Source: Stratiolaelaps scimitus
Taxonomy: Eukaryota; Arthropoda; Arachnida; Mesostigmata; Laelapidae
Direction: 5' to 3'
DNA: 64,000 nt
NCBI GenBank assembly: GCA_019614645.1
Contig: JABWDB010000012.1
Location: 4,030,001-4,094,000 of the forward strand
How positions within the stretch are numbered: the first letter of the stretch is position 1; every line of letters starts with the position of its first letter. The notes beneath the pieces were generated by a model. That model saw only the letters and a list, made by a program, of their open reading frames with translations. It had not been told where the DNA came from and ran no database searches. Positions 39,999 through 52,783 of this stretch are shown in pieces. The translations under genes were made by a program, and so were the position numbers.

Positions 39999-40950
39999 AT
40001 GTAAATAACGAATGTGTTACATATGTAAGGTTTTGTGTAATATAGCATTGAGAGAGTGATTGAAGCAGATGACGTCGTGATTAGCGATAATCGCTCAACA
40101 TGGCCGCGTTGCTAGTTCCAAAAGTGTACACCGCCAGTAAGATAATAACTGTTGTTACCGTTGTATAACACGTACATTGGCTGGAAAGGTCGTTAGAGCG
40201 ATCTTCAGTTGTAAGGATGATAAGTTTTCGCCTCTCCAAGTCGAGTACATTTCAATCAAAAAACAGTTATTGAGGAAGTGATATTCAACTCGAGAACTTG
40301 TCCCATCCACTTGTTGAGAAGTCTTTGTAGAATCTCTGTTGTATGTCGAGCTTCGGTTAGTGAGACAAATATAGCAGAATCAACACGATGTCCCGCTAAA
40401 AACGCCGCACAGTACAATTTGATATACGCATGCCGTAATGCAGGCGGTTTCGTCGCAGTGTAAACCACATAATAAGCTCATGTAGTAATTAGGTTTCTGT
40501 TCATTTTATTATTATGTATATGATGTGAGGAGGCCCCAAGTGGTGAGGCACATTTTCTAAAGATTAAATCTATATGTGTGTGTGTGTGTGTGTGCTTGTC
40601 AAATATTAATAAATTTAAAAAAAAGATGCACACATGACATTAAAAAGCAAAACAATATTTTCTATATTTTGCGTGTCTTTCTTCGAACGAGATTAGACAA
40701 GTTCAATTGTTGTGTAACATCGCTGCGGTACAAAATAATGATTAAAGAATTATTTGACCAAGTTCATTGTGCGTTGTGCACATTCTATCATGTTCAGTGT
40801 ATCTGTATAGGACTTGTGTTATTAATACACTGGTATATTATTAGCAGTTGTTAGATTACATATGCGATTGTTATTATTAACTCGACGCCCTATAGATTGT
40901 GTCCGTCATTGTTCAGTTGGTAACATTCGCGTTTTTTTTTTGTTTGCAAG

Positions 40951-41102
40951 TGGCCTTCCATGATTCTATTGCGGATTCAGTTCGCTACCGCGACCAGCAT
41001 GCTTATCGTGAACCCACATGGGAGAGGTATCAGACGAAGTATTTCCAACAAGCGTTCACTGCAAGGTGCGCACAGAAGGTAGCCAACCATTGCCCTGGCT
41101 GA
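40951..41102 (+). CDS. Candidate exon downstream of ZZZ3, unassigned
   Basis: A T-rich tract ending GTTTGCAAG at 40950 is followed by an open frame of about 50 codons with balanced charge (DSIADSVRYRDQHAYREPTW, RYQTKYFQQAF) to a stop at 41100-41102. No nearby AATAAA; possible donors are GAG|GTATCA and AAG|GTGCGC. No family recognised. Confidence 0.3.
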
Positions 41103-41949
41103 CTAGTCTCGGCCAAGCGAGATTGCTCTAGCAGCAATCCAAACAGTCCGCAAGCAGGCCTATGTGCACAGCTCCATAGGATGTCTGCATATTCTCATGG
41201 CATATCTTCATGTTACCGTCTCCATCGCGTTCTACCTTCTTCACCTCCCCCGACCGCTCGGTCCCACCTGGTCCGGGATCTGATCTGTTCGTCCTGTCAC
41301 CATGTTTGTCCCTCCCTTCGTTTACCTACGCCCCCACCAGTCCCAGAGCCAGCACAGAGAGGAAAGGAGTGAGAATAGACGGCGCCCACATGAGATCGGG
41401 AATACAGCAGACTCAGTTGTGTACACACACACTTGAGGTTGAAGACATGAGTGACACGGCACCCTCTCCCCGCATCATCAATGTAAATATGTATGTATAT
41501 TCGAATATGTATATATATATATATACACATGCAATCACTCATTCAATTACATGTTGTGCAACACACCAGACACATACGCCAGATGTGAGGATAATCCAAT
41601 TCATGTTCGTAAAAAAATTGCCTGTCGTGTAGAAAGAGATGACCGTTATGATCTTGCTACTGGAATTAGGGGGATCTCCTGTTGTTGCTGTGCTTCTGCT
41701 CGTGCAAGCAAACACTCTGATCAGAACGGCATCGTTTAGGTGCGTATATGTATCCATATACATATGTAGATACGTGGTCTGTGTCTTGACGAAATGATGT
41801 TGATTGTTTTTTTTTAAAATATATATCTTATAATATGTCAGCAGCGCCACGCGGGCATTATTATTGGCTTATATTTATCGTGTAAGCACTCATCACTAAC
41901 TGACGGCGTGGACAATCGGGTGCAGCTGTTCCATTCCCACCTACTAAGG

Positions 41950-42070
41950 TCTTCTGGCTGACTCTCAGCCAACAGTTAACGTCCACGGTACTGCATTTTT
42001 AGTATTGCTTCCCCCTTGCTTACTCTGACCTACTAAAAACTAAATTTTCCGGGCTGACCCACAGCCAACC
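41950..42070 (-). mobile_element. Two SINE tail fragments, inverted, adjacent
   Basis: Reverse complements of the tail occur at 41950-42015 (TTCTGGCTGACTCTCAGCCA, then GTTAACGTCCACGGTACTGC) and again at 42042-42070 (AAATTTTCCGGGCTGACCCA). The repeated end segment suggests one copy broken by insertion, or two insertions at one place. Confidence 0.6.
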
Positions 42071-45000
42071 CCACCCACTGTCATTTGGTTTATTCATTTA
42101 CTTGCTATCGTTGTTGTCACCTATCCACTAACGACATTCTCAGGAAGAAGTCATTTTTCAACAGGGGGGTCTCCAATCATATTCTATTTTAAGCCATTGA
42201 CACGTTGAAACGTACACGTCGAAGTGACTGCTGAACTGACTGCGGCGGTCTGTCTCTCGCCCTAACAGTGTTCATTGCCTCGCCGATGGGCGATTGTCAC
42301 GATGAAGACGGATATGCTTGTGCGGTCATACATCTCTCTAAAACATCCCCCGAATCTCGGCCGAGCTCTCATCAGCCGGGCTCCCCGGCGCTTGACAGCG
42401 CGGCTCGAACGACGCCCGAGAACTTTTTCTTTGTGGATAATAGGCGGGAACAGAGAAAATAGAAGCAACACTGAACGTGGTGAAGCTGGTGATTTTCAGT
42501 GGCTGTTCAAGCAAACGCCAACCTTTCTGCTGGCAGTAGATCGCGCACTCTGCGCTCTATAATATAACACATATACTCTTCAGAGGGTGTGTGAATGACG
42601 GTAGGGACGAAGCAACGAAGTTGGTCCCACCGAAGGGACCGACTCACTGGCGGTGGTGGGCGATGTTGGCGACGGTGGGTGCCGCGATGGGCGGCTCCGA
42701 GGCGACAAATCTGAAAAACATCAAGAGAAGGATCCGCTCCTGCTGCTGCTGCTGTTCCTGACATCGATATGATCAGTGGATCATATCGTTGGATGAGTGC
42801 CTTCTGATATGCCTGCTGATGGTGAATAGCCTGGCGTGAGAGGGGGGCTGACGACTCGTCAGCTTTAAAGTGGGTGGGGTGCGGAGTGGTTTAGGCTGAA
42901 TCGGTGGGAGACCGGCCAGCGATCGGAGAACGAGGCGAGCACGAGGCACTCGTCAGTTCGCGAGTAGGCTGCCCACGTTGTAGGCGGCGCGTCTTGTCCG
43001 AGAGAACTCTGCCTGCCGGGATGTCAGCGCGGTCGTTCGACGCTAACGCGCTCGCCTCGCGCGCTGGGTGCGAACGTCGATGTGATGGAAGAGAAAGCGG
43101 TGTAAAGGAAGGCCCTGTGACGCCTTGAAAGCGTCCGTGCGTGCCTGTCTGTTAGTCTTCCTGTGTATATGTGCGTATGACGATGGCGTTCGTGTATGTA
43201 TGTGGTGGAGGGTGTTGCCGGAACTACTATGTGAGAGAGGCGAAATCGGGGTAGTGTGGAGAGATCGCCAATGACGTGAGGCAGCTGCATATCGATAGGG
43301 AATTATATTCGTTGCTACCCGTAAACACCATCTTGTTTTGCTCTAGTCTTTTGTGATGACACATCGATGCGGCGGCGGCGGCGGCGGCGGCGACAGCAGC
43401 AGCAGCAGCCCGCGTTCATCAGTTGCATTCAGCAGAGCGCTTTAAAATAAATATAAACCAGAAGACAACACGAGACTGTCTGCCCCGTGCAGCCTTCTGT
43501 TCCTACTCGAACAAAGGGGAAAACACCTGTAGACATGACCGGTAACAATGCACCATCGCTGGATAGCGTCTTCACACAAAAGTACAAAAATAAAAAAATA
43601 AATAGCACTCCTAACAAAAAAAATCAAACAACACAACGCTTTCCTGTCGCAGTACACGCTCGCCAGCCAAATCTGTCCATCTCTATCTACGATTCGCACA
43701 GCGAACTACAATGTTTCTCACATCGCGCGTCGACGAAGGGCCAGCCCCGCTGTCAACTTTCACTTGACAGATATCGCGGCAGGCGTAATTCGAACTGTCC
43801 AACTGTTCAATGCCCCGCCGACAATTGCGGAGAAGCCGCCCATCAGTCAATAATGGCCCGGGCACAGAAGCGGCCAGACAGACATCACCCGTCGCTGCGT
43901 TTCCTCATCGTCGTCGTCGTCGTCGTCAACCATCATCAGCGGGCAGCGTACGATTCGTGCAGATGGCGTCGCTATCATGTAGCGTCATCACTGTTAGCTG
44001 CGCTATCGTACGTTGTCGAAACGAAATACACGGGGCGCCTATGCGGTGTCACTTCGATGTCACTGTCATTGTCATAGACGAGTGCGGGTGTTATTAGTTT
44101 GAAGACGGTGACGGTTCTGGCGTTCGACGAGCGGCGGCGACGGCGGCGACGGCGGCGGCCGCTGCAGAGACAAGCGGTTCTGCCGGTATCTACCGACGGT
44201 TCGGTTGTCAACGCATGAAAGGCATGAATAGCGGTGGCGGCGGCGGTGGCGGCTGCTGCTGCAACAACAACAACAACAATAACATGAACAACAACAGCAA
44301 TGACAACGAATGAGTGAAGAAAAAAACTCGGCGAGGCGGAGCAACGAAAGGTAAGCTTGGACCTTCTCGTTTGCGGACTCAGGCCGCCTGTGCTGCAGCT
44401 GCTGGTATACCAATCTGCTCGTATGTTGTTTGTGATGATGTGGGCGGCGATACAATTGTTGCCAATGCCGCGTGTGGCGTTTGAGCGACGTCCGCGTCAG
44501 CAGCGACGAAGTCAGGCTGAGTTGAACAACAATGAACGAGTTGAACAGCGGCCCGTCCTCGTAACACGATCAGCGCAAACTGCCGCCGTGGCGGGAGCAC
44601 TGGCGCTTGCAAGTTCTCGTCGGTTCCGACCCAACCAATCTATCCAAAGGTAGTTAGTTGTCATCTGCAGGTTCAGCCTGAGACTTGACAATCATTTCCT
44701 TCTCCGCCAGTGGGGCTGACCGACGGACCATCGCATAGACAGCGCTCCTATCAGTTTAACACAAGTGACACTTCCGAGTCGGTGGAGTTTCGGTCGAGTC
44801 TGCACGGCATATCCACATCGGAGCCATACGGGCGAAGCCTCGCGTAACGTATCTCTGTGGCTCGCACAGAGGAGGAGAACAATGGGACCACAGAGCCGAG
44901 CGGGCTGGCGAGCGGGGCCGAGGTGGCAGTGTATATGACAAGAGCGCGTCTCACTCAGGAAGACTGCGAGGCGTGTAGATTCCCTAATCGTGCGGTAACT

Positions 45001-45248
45001 GTCATCGCTGTCATTTGCTGCTGGCATTCGTGGGGACCGGCGACACCGACATGTTCCTGCATCGAAGAGACATTGATAGACGATTTAGGTTCTCGGGAAA
45101 ACCTTGGCACCAATGCGTGGATCAGATGGCACTACCACCATCATCACCAGCAGCAGTTAGCCGCCGTCAGGAGAGCTGACACCCGGAACATATGTACTTT
45201 GCGAATCTGACCGATGGTGGCATTCATCGGGTACGAAGAGACACTCAC
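42071..45248. other. GC-rich GA/CAG/CGG block, no supported gene
   Basis: Frames up to 196 codons (43487-44077, +) arise from low-complexity GTC, CGG and CAG runs and contain no recognisable domain. The block resembles the ones at 1-2.9 and 14.9-16.2 kb. Confidence 0.55.
43370..43411. repeat. (CGG)n followed by (CAG)n
   Basis: About eight CGG units then five CAG units, in a GC-rich block without a supported gene. CGG runs can fold into quadruplex or hairpin. Confidence 0.9.
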
Positions 45249-45254
45249 ATATAT

Positions 45255-45334
<80 letters not shown>
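45249..45334. repeat. (AT)n microsatellite, longest in the window
   Basis: About 43 AT units with one interruption (AAAT near 45277). It abuts a SINE tail fragment. Confidence 0.95.
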
Positions 45335-45338
<4 letters not shown>

Positions 45339-45373
45339 ATTTTGATACAATAATATATGTATAACATAATATG

Positions 45374-45467
45374 TATTTGCATTTTCAAGGGGTCCGTCTC
45401 ATGAAGCAATGCCGAAAGCAGTACCGTGGACGTTAAATGTTGGCTGTGGGTCAGCCCGGAAAATTTG
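45374..45467 (+). mobile_element. SINE 3' fragment
   Basis: Carries the linker TATTTGCATTTTCAAGGGGT, then CCGTCTCATGAAGCAATGCC, GTACCGTGGACGTTAAATGT and GTCAGCCCGGAAAATTTG, the cleanest example of the tail. The tRNA-like head is missing; a long (AT)n array lies just upstream. Confidence 0.75.
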
Positions 45468-46750
45468 TTTATTTATATATATAAGATGTGTCTGTGTATG
45501 TTGATGTTTCTCCATCCATTGGTTACTCTTCATTCAATTATAAGCACTAGCCAGCCGCAACGAATGCATCGTCAATATAAACTGCAGCCAAAACCAGATT
45601 AAATATTAAAAATTTGTCCGTTCCTATGAGTCATAGTGATTTGACTAAATTCCGGGGTTCGTTCCCCGATTGACACAAGCCGCACGCATCACCAAATCAA
45701 CTGAGTAGAATAATAATGATCGCTAGTTATTCTCGCCTGCAAAATACTATAATAGGATGATCTGTTTATCTCGCTGTTTTGTTCTGGTTCATTCGAACAT
45801 TGTGAAACTCATGCGGTGCCTGCAGTAGCTGATCCAATGCCCGTTGTATCTACTTTCGGCCCATGTTCTTCTTCAGCCAGAGTTCCCTTCGATAAGAACG
45901 GAGATGGATCGATGTATTAAGTTATCGTATAATAACTAGAAAGGCCAGGGTTCGGGAGTGCTCGACACGCACGCATGGTGCGCAAATTCAAACCCTGGCC
46001 ATCAGTTGTCGGCCCGCCAGTCAGTTTCGCTGGCTAGCTGCTTAACCACGTTCGGAGTTACCTGAGTGTGCTGAGCCGATCGCCCCATGCGAGCCGCCAC
46101 CATCCGCCGCCGCTGCGCTCGCTAGCTTACGAGTCGCTCGCCAACATCTCAAGGACCTATAGTGCTGCCGCTGCTGCTGCTACTACTGCGGGCAGTTTGC
46201 GACGCCCGGCACTCTGACGGGCCTCGATGTTTGATCGCTTCAAGTGCAAATGAAGTGCGATCACAGTGAGTGATCAGAGAAGGACATCTGATTGACAAGC
46301 CATCTGATTCACTTGACATCAATCATTAGTTTCCCCCTCTCTCTCTCGCTCTTTCGTCTTGTGTTTCTCTCAGCATTGTCGGCGGTTGATGCCAGCCCGG
46401 CGGCTTGTCAAATCCAGCACTGTCACCAGTGCAGCCGCATCAGCATATGCCGATGCCATGAAGCCTCTGCATGCACAAACAGACAGACGGAACGATAGAA
46501 GCACTTCTGAGATAGACAGGGGCTTCTGTGGCGCACAAACGGTCGTTGGATGACGATGACACGGATCCGGATGGATGGCGGGCCGCCGTGAAACGAGACT
46601 AATCTCGCGTTTGACTGACTGTCGCAGAACTTCGATCTCTTAGTTGACCATGTATATAGTAGTTAGTCAGCGGGGCGCGCCAGGCTCCGCGCAGGGATAG
46701 AAGCTCGTTTAGTGAAGTGTATTATGGTGGCCACACTCATAAATAACGAG

Positions 46751-46781
<31 letters not shown>

Positions 46782-48086
46782 AGTTGAGTATCGTAGAACT
46801 CCAGTTTCGTCAATAAACCTCAGTTTAAATGAATTATATATATATGTGCAAGAATCGAGATCATTGAACAAGATATTTGCTCGCAAACCTAATCGTCTTA
46901 ACCATAATAATGCTTAAATCTACACCATTCAGCCACTCTCAATGGTCCCCCCTTACGCGGTTGCCGACTCCTTGAGTCAGATCAAATGTTTGCTGCTGCG
47001 CATATTTGCTTCAACGATAACTTGACATATGCCTGATTGTGAGAGATGATAAAAAAGCTGAATTGTTAAAAAAAAATGTATCTATTTAACGGGAACTCGG
47101 TGCTTAGCCTAATTCTTGCTCCTCATTTTTTTTAGATATGTCGAAGCTCAGAATTGATGACTCTAGCTACTGAGAACGTTCGACAAAGGTTCACTTCAAA
47201 AGGTTCAAGTGTAAATACCGTTTTAGACTTCATCGATGCACCTTTAGGTATTCTCGTTATTGAGAGGACGCGACTGCGTACTTATCGCTCCCCACTAAAC
47301 TGAATCAACCGTTTGATGAATTGATTTAGACTTGAATGCTTTCCGCCTATTGCCATTGGGTGCGGATCGAGGCGAGATATCGAAGGGAGACACCATTTGT
47401 TCGAGACAAGCTTCCCCTGTAAAGGTTCCATATTGTGCGTCTGGGCTTTTGTGTACGTGTCTCTGATGACAGCTTTAAGTAGTCATTCCGCCTCTAGCAA
47501 CGATTCGAAAGGTGCTTCACTATGGACTATGACGTTCATACGATACACACGTTAAATTATCGCCTTGCCGATTTCAGCCGCATATTCAGAGTCCTATGTA
47601 AGATATGGGCACGACTGCTATTTGAAGCCGACGGAACTAAAGTTATGTCCGACTGCCGATGTCTATATGGCTCCTAGTGAGCAATCACATTAATGTTGGA
47701 CTATTACAATCACTAGCGAGTGTGGGAGCGTGGCTGGATGGGACATTCGTGTCTGCAGGGACTATGCACCCTCGTCTTGTAAGCTGATCTGGTTGTGAAG
47801 CCGGACCTCCTGCCTGAAGCAGGAGTCATGACTATCTTCAACGGGTTTCGCAATGCGCTCTCCAACGTGTGTGTGTGTGTGTGTATGGCTGTTCGAGTCT
47901 TCCTGGTCAGGTTTCAGATTTTCCTGACCTGTGGGTGTCTCTCAGATTGTCCATCATCCGAGAGTGTTCTGCTGATGGGGCTGTGACAGGCTTGAGTTTC
48001 GCCATAATAGCACCGATACTCGGAACTCGCTCGCTCAGAACTCCATCAGAACTACTCTCTGTCCAACTGGAACCGCCCATGGCTAA
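45468..48086. other. Mostly noncoding sequence
   Basis: It contains the 45.94 kb inverted repeat, a tRNA T-arm-like GGGGTTCGTTCCCC at about 45654, which lacks the rest of a cloverleaf, the (AT)n at 46.75 kb and (GT)n at 47.87 kb. The minus ORF at 47907-48212 competes with the + candidate exon at 48.1 kb. Confidence 0.5.
45943..46000. repeat. Inverted repeat with nested hairpin
   Basis: GGCCAGGGTT (45943-45952) and AACCCTGGCC (45991-46000) are perfect inverted arms around a 38-base loop, inside which CGCAC-GCATG-GTGCG forms a second hairpin. The whole could fold as RNA or extrude as a cruciform. TTTGAA near the arm also resembles a minus-strand B box, so a tRNA-derived origin is possible. Confidence 0.5.
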
Positions 48087-48344
48087 ACAGGCTCCGTCTG
48101 TCAAAATCCAACAAGCGTTGTTTTTGTAAGCCAACGAAGACGTGACAGTTCCAGCCAAGCATGTACCCAACGAGCTTTCGAGGGAGGTATTACTACTACT
48201 CCTGCTCGTCAAGAAGCAAATAAAATGTCAACACGATTTATCCCAGTTTGTGGAAGACCCGGACACATCACTTCGCCCACTCGCTCCACATTGGACTGCA
48301 TTCGGCAGTTAGAGCAAAGCAGTCCTTTTCCCGACATCCCCCAG
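48087..48344 (+). CDS. Candidate coding exon, unassigned
   Basis: The frame is open from just after TAA 48084-48086 to 48452, with varied, coding-like composition (RQEANKMSTRFIPVCGRPG, LDCIRQLEQSSPFPDIPQ), and a CAG|GTAACC donor at 48344. The opposite strand is also open here (47907-48212), so strand assignment is unsure. No domain recognised. Confidence 0.25.
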
Positions 48345-48570
48345 GTAACCGTTCGCGCAAATGTCAACGATGAGAGAGCGCTTCACTCCACAATCGCATC
48401 GTTCACCATACAAGGAGTACTTGACAAGTACATATTTCTGAAATATGCATAACTATTAAAAACAAAAAAAAACTATTCACATGCGTATGTGTGTCTTCAT
48501 AGTACTGCAGCATCAGGGAGAGCTCGAGTTTGGCCAGTGAATCTAAGGTTGAGCACGTTGTCATCCTCAG

Positions 48571-48698
48571 GTGGGAACGACGAAAAGAAGATATCTGTCC
48601 CAACGATATTCGTTGCTCCTCGATGGATCGATCGTCGTCTGCATAAGCTGTCTGTCAGCCAACTCATCAAAATGGAATCACTCACGAATACGACACCA
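48571..48698 (+). CDS. Candidate coding exon, unassigned
   Basis: It is bounded by CATCCTCAG and CCA|GTGAGT. One frame reads through as NDEKKISVPTIFVAPRWID and LHKLSVSQLIKMESL, which looks coding. The frame stays open past the donor to 48932. Its phase does not join directly to the donor at 48344, so if both are real another exon or another splice choice lies between. Confidence 0.25.
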
Positions 48699-48932
48699 GT
48701 GAGTCGCCTTGGTTCAAAATTGAATCGACAGCGGGATGTCGATGCCAACTCTGTCTCGTCTCCGATCCCATCGTTAGAGCCTGTTTTTTTTTTCCGTCGA
48801 TCTGTGTCGACCTGTGTTACTGCTTGCCAGGAATGGGCTGATTCGCCGATCGACTACATCGATATGATAGCTAGCCAATTGCATCAAAAGTTTCGTCAAT
48901 TGGAACCAGTTAAACAGAGCATCCAGCAATAA

Positions 48933-51900
48933 CAAACTCACTTTTTTTCTCTCTCTCTCTCTCTCCTCTCTAGAAACTGAAACATGCATACACGTGCGCA
49001 CGTGAAAAGCGGCTGATAGACAGGGACATATATACATCCATATAATGGGGTTGTCCAATTCCAAGTTCGTAGAGGATTCAAAAGCCGTCCCACAAAATGT
49101 ACGGGACAACCCACACATTCGGTTGGTGAGAGTCTGGATCTTGATCCTCATCGCTAGCAGCAGCCGAAGCCATCATCACTCATCACTATGCGGTCCTGCA
49201 TCGCACGCGGCGGGAGCTCCGTCGAAGGTCTGCACCTCCGCGATCATGAGTACCTTTAGTAGTAGTTGAGTAGTAGTAGTGTACCTTCGTTGCTGCTCTG
49301 ACCAGTGGGGGCGAATCACCGGTCCAAGCATCCATCCCACTGTCCCACTGAATATTAGTATTTATGACATGGGGCTGACTCGCTGGCTGGCTGACGGACG
49401 GACGGACGGAGGGGCTGGCTACACTGCGCAAGCAGATGAGGAGCACGAGAAAATCACCTGTCAAAGCTAGCCACTCTCTCGTATTTATCTGTGCGCCGAA
49501 CGTCTCGTCGGAATCGACGCTCTACTGAGCACTTCGCGGCTATGGGCATTAACGTCATCGGCTGGCATCGTCATTACTAACATCGGCTGTCTGACTGACT
49601 GACATCATTGTCACTTGTCATCATCATCATCACCAGTCTCATCTGTCTATTCCTGATGGCCAACACCATCGGATGTGGCTGAGCGTCGAGCAGTCGACCC
49701 TCGAGTGGTGACGCGGAGTAGCGACATGCGATACAACATCTCGAGCGGACGGAGGTGAACTCAGAAGACTATGGCGTATGTGGACGAACTTGTTCATCCA
49801 AGGCGCGTACGGGGATTGGCACTCGACGCTGTCCGCGTTGTTCGGTGCAGCAACGAACTGCGAGCGAATGAAGCAATGCCACAGGAACAACAACAATAAC
49901 GCGGTGGATGGTGTGCACCCGCTCTCTTGAGAAGGACACACGTCTAGACTATGTGAATCCAGAATACTGGTCAGTGTTTCGACGGGGCGAGCAATAGAAG
50001 AGCGTATCGGAGATTGAAGCCTTTTTCCTTACGGGGTCCTGCGTTCCCTCAGGCACGAACGTTGGACCCGAAGGGCAGACCAGCTGGTGGAGTTCAAGTC
50101 GGACGTTGAACAGGAGATAGCAGATACGGGGAGGGGGCCTCGAAATGTTCATACACTTGGCTGTATGAACCTTTTCAATTGTGTTAGCAGGACATTAAAT
50201 TTCCGTAGGGAGAATGATGCCCTGGATGGGATATGCATATGACAATAAAAATAATAGCAACAACAGCACAACACAAACAAACGAACGAACAACGGTACCG
50301 GCGTAAGCAAGTAATAATACCAACGAGGCAGCACCGAAGCAGTTGTCTAACTATTTTACCTATTGCAGACAATTATCGATACACAGCTACGCCAACAGGC
50401 AAACTTACAGAGCCATGCTAAGCAGCTTCTCCCATCCTCGATCAGAGATAGAGATAGATAGAAATTCTCATGCATCTCCTTTCAACAATGATACGATGGA
50501 TACTGTGTCCGACAAGCGCACGAGAGAGAGAGAGAGACGGACCCATATATAGTGGCATGAAGCAGGCGCCTGTCAGGCAGTTGCCATTCGCGCGCGTCCT
50601 GGTGACGGGACTTGATTGACAGGTGACAGAAAATAGTGTTAAGTGTGTTCGGACGGGCGGGCGGTCGATGTGTTTGTATGTATGTATATATATATATATA
50701 TATATATGTAGTGCACAGCATGACTGAACAAAACGGACCGTATTAGCAGCCGCAGCACTGGCACTATTCACAAGTGGAACATCGCACTGTCATGGTGATC
50801 ACCTGTGAGAGTGCTGTAAGAACGAGCAATTGCTGACTGCTGACCGAGAGACTGACCAACTGTTGCTGCTGCTGCTGCTGCGGTTGCTGTTGTTACTGCT
50901 GGGTTTGGCAATGTTGTTTCGTTACGGGAAGCCCTCCCCGATCGCTGTACCTATTTGGGCTGCTGACAATGTTAATAGGCAGTGTAATTGGCGTTGTTTG
51001 TGATTTGAGCACTTGCTGAGAAATGCAAGCAGAAAAGGTCCAATGGCTCAAGAAAATCTCGATGATCTTACGCAGCCACATAATGATCACTATAGAGAAA
51101 GTGATACAGCGTGGTGTGTTCTGCAATATCAACAAAGATCGTTTCAAAGAAATGTATACACGCCCCGTACAAGTGGCATTGATTCTTCACCTGCTCTTCG
51201 CTGTTTATAATAGTTGCAGGTCTACGTATTTCCCTCCTTTTTGCAACTGTAGAGCTTCTCTCTCCCCCTTATGGCAAGCTTACTATCCGCTGGTCTCGAT
51301 TGCCTCACTGTTGCCGTATGATCGCGCAGGTGACTAGCTGATCTACATATGTTCTAGCCATCTAGTTGGTTGCTCATACATGTCCTGTGACGGGAGTCGT
51401 CCAGAGCTACGAAACATATGGCCTTCTGAGTCGCCGCTTGTTTCTGTTTGGCCGTTGGCTGATCCACCGTCGTGTTGACAGCAGGGATCGCATCTACTGC
51501 TCCGGTGACGGCGACTGTCTGGCAGCAGGCGTGTAAAAACGATTCTGATCAGGAGAGAGTTCGGTCGAGTGCCCACCACGAGATCAGAGGAGGGCACAGG
51601 CCAGCCCTCCCATTCGATCCGACGCTGTCTGCCGTATACTGGCTGATCGGTCGCCCCCTCCCGATCCGTCAGGGCGAGTGTCGTCTCTGTCAAGTTCTTC
51701 TTCTTCATCTTCTTCGTCTTCTGTCATTTCACAGACATTTGTGTGACAGATACAGAGACAGCGAACATGAACAAAGCGAGCGTGCACAGTCCAGCCTGGC
51801 GCAGGCCGGAACCAAGACCGAGCAATGACAGACGACAGATCGGCAGCAACAGCAACAACATGAGGCCTATAGCGATCGTATTGACAGAGGCGGCAATCCA

Positions 51901-52496
51901 ACGGATCGGTCATGGCGAGCTATCCCGACACAGAGAGAGAGAGAGCGAGAGAGAGTCTCATTTCGGACCACTCTGTTTTTGTCATAACTATGCTGTTGCT
52001 GCTTCTGCTGATGATGATGAAAACAATAATAATAAAAATAATATTAATAATATTAATATTGTAAGTATAACATACATTCCTCTATATATGATGTAATATT
52101 ATATACAGGATATTCTTTATCATATAGCAGTGGTGACCGCTAAGTGCGTGAGTGGACGAGCCGCGACGCAGGCCTCCAAACAGTCGCTTTAACGAATGAC
52201 TTGCTACAGCAAGATGTGCCCTTGTGCGTGTGTGTGTGTGTGTGGGGCAGTTCATGCGTGTTTATTTACAGTATATTACAGTAGTTTCGTTAGGTGGATG
52301 TCAAATTGACCAGAGACAGACAAATTGCCTAACTGGCGGCAAATAATCTTGACGGGGTCAATGATCGTCGCCATCGACGACGACAGATACTCGCGCATAT
52401 AAGTCGCTCATCGTGCAGATTATCTAATATGTTCAAACATCAATGGTGAACTTTTCTTTTTTGCACCACATACAAAGTATTGTTTGTTAATTGGTT
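48933..52496. other. No supported gene
   Basis: GA/CAG-rich with (TC)n at 48.95 kb, (AT)n at 50.69 kb and (CTG)n at 50.87 kb. Two overlapping + frames near 51.01-51.34 kb (one reads EKVQWLKKISMILRSH) are mixed in composition but mutually exclusive. Confidence 0.5.
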
Positions 52497-52506
52497 TTTA
52501 TTTTGC

Positions 52507-52783
52507 TTACCCTTTCTTAGTCCTCATGGGCGCCTCTACACGAAGGTAACCGCAGGAAGGTAAAATCTGTCTACTTCCTGAAGGCACAACATGTTGAACT
52601 TTCTTCGGTTCGAATTCACAATCTAGCTCTATTCGAATACAGCAACGTCCGTCTGTCCTACTTACTCTGTATGTTGATTTCCATACGAATTGTTGATCAT
52701 TGCTGTCGTGATAATCATTCATCTCCAACAGCGTTGTCCGACCGAAGTTCGAACGTAGCGGGCTGGTCTGCATAGCAGCATTT
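52507..52783 (-). CDS. Candidate terminal or internal exon of an unassigned gene
   Basis: A pyrimidine-rich acceptor (TTTTGGCCTTAG) opens an in-frame stretch with coding-like composition, including NFGRTTLLEMND and CEFEPKKVQHVVPSG. It runs to TAA 52509-52507, with AATAAA only a few bases beyond (52502-52497), as in a terminal exon. An internal GTAAGT at 52665-52660 could instead end a 118-base exon at 52666, and GGGTAAGC at the stop is a third donor choice. I recognise no domain and found no partner exon. Confidence 0.4.

Noticed and set aside
43487..44077. 196-codon plus ORF
   Set aside because: Built largely on (GTC)n and similar repeats; no domain and no gene-like boundaries.
45654..45668. 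tRNA T-arm-like sequence GGGGTTCGTTCCCC
   Set aside because: No matching acceptor stem, D arm or anticodon arm at the right distances; at most a relic of a tRNA-derived repeat.
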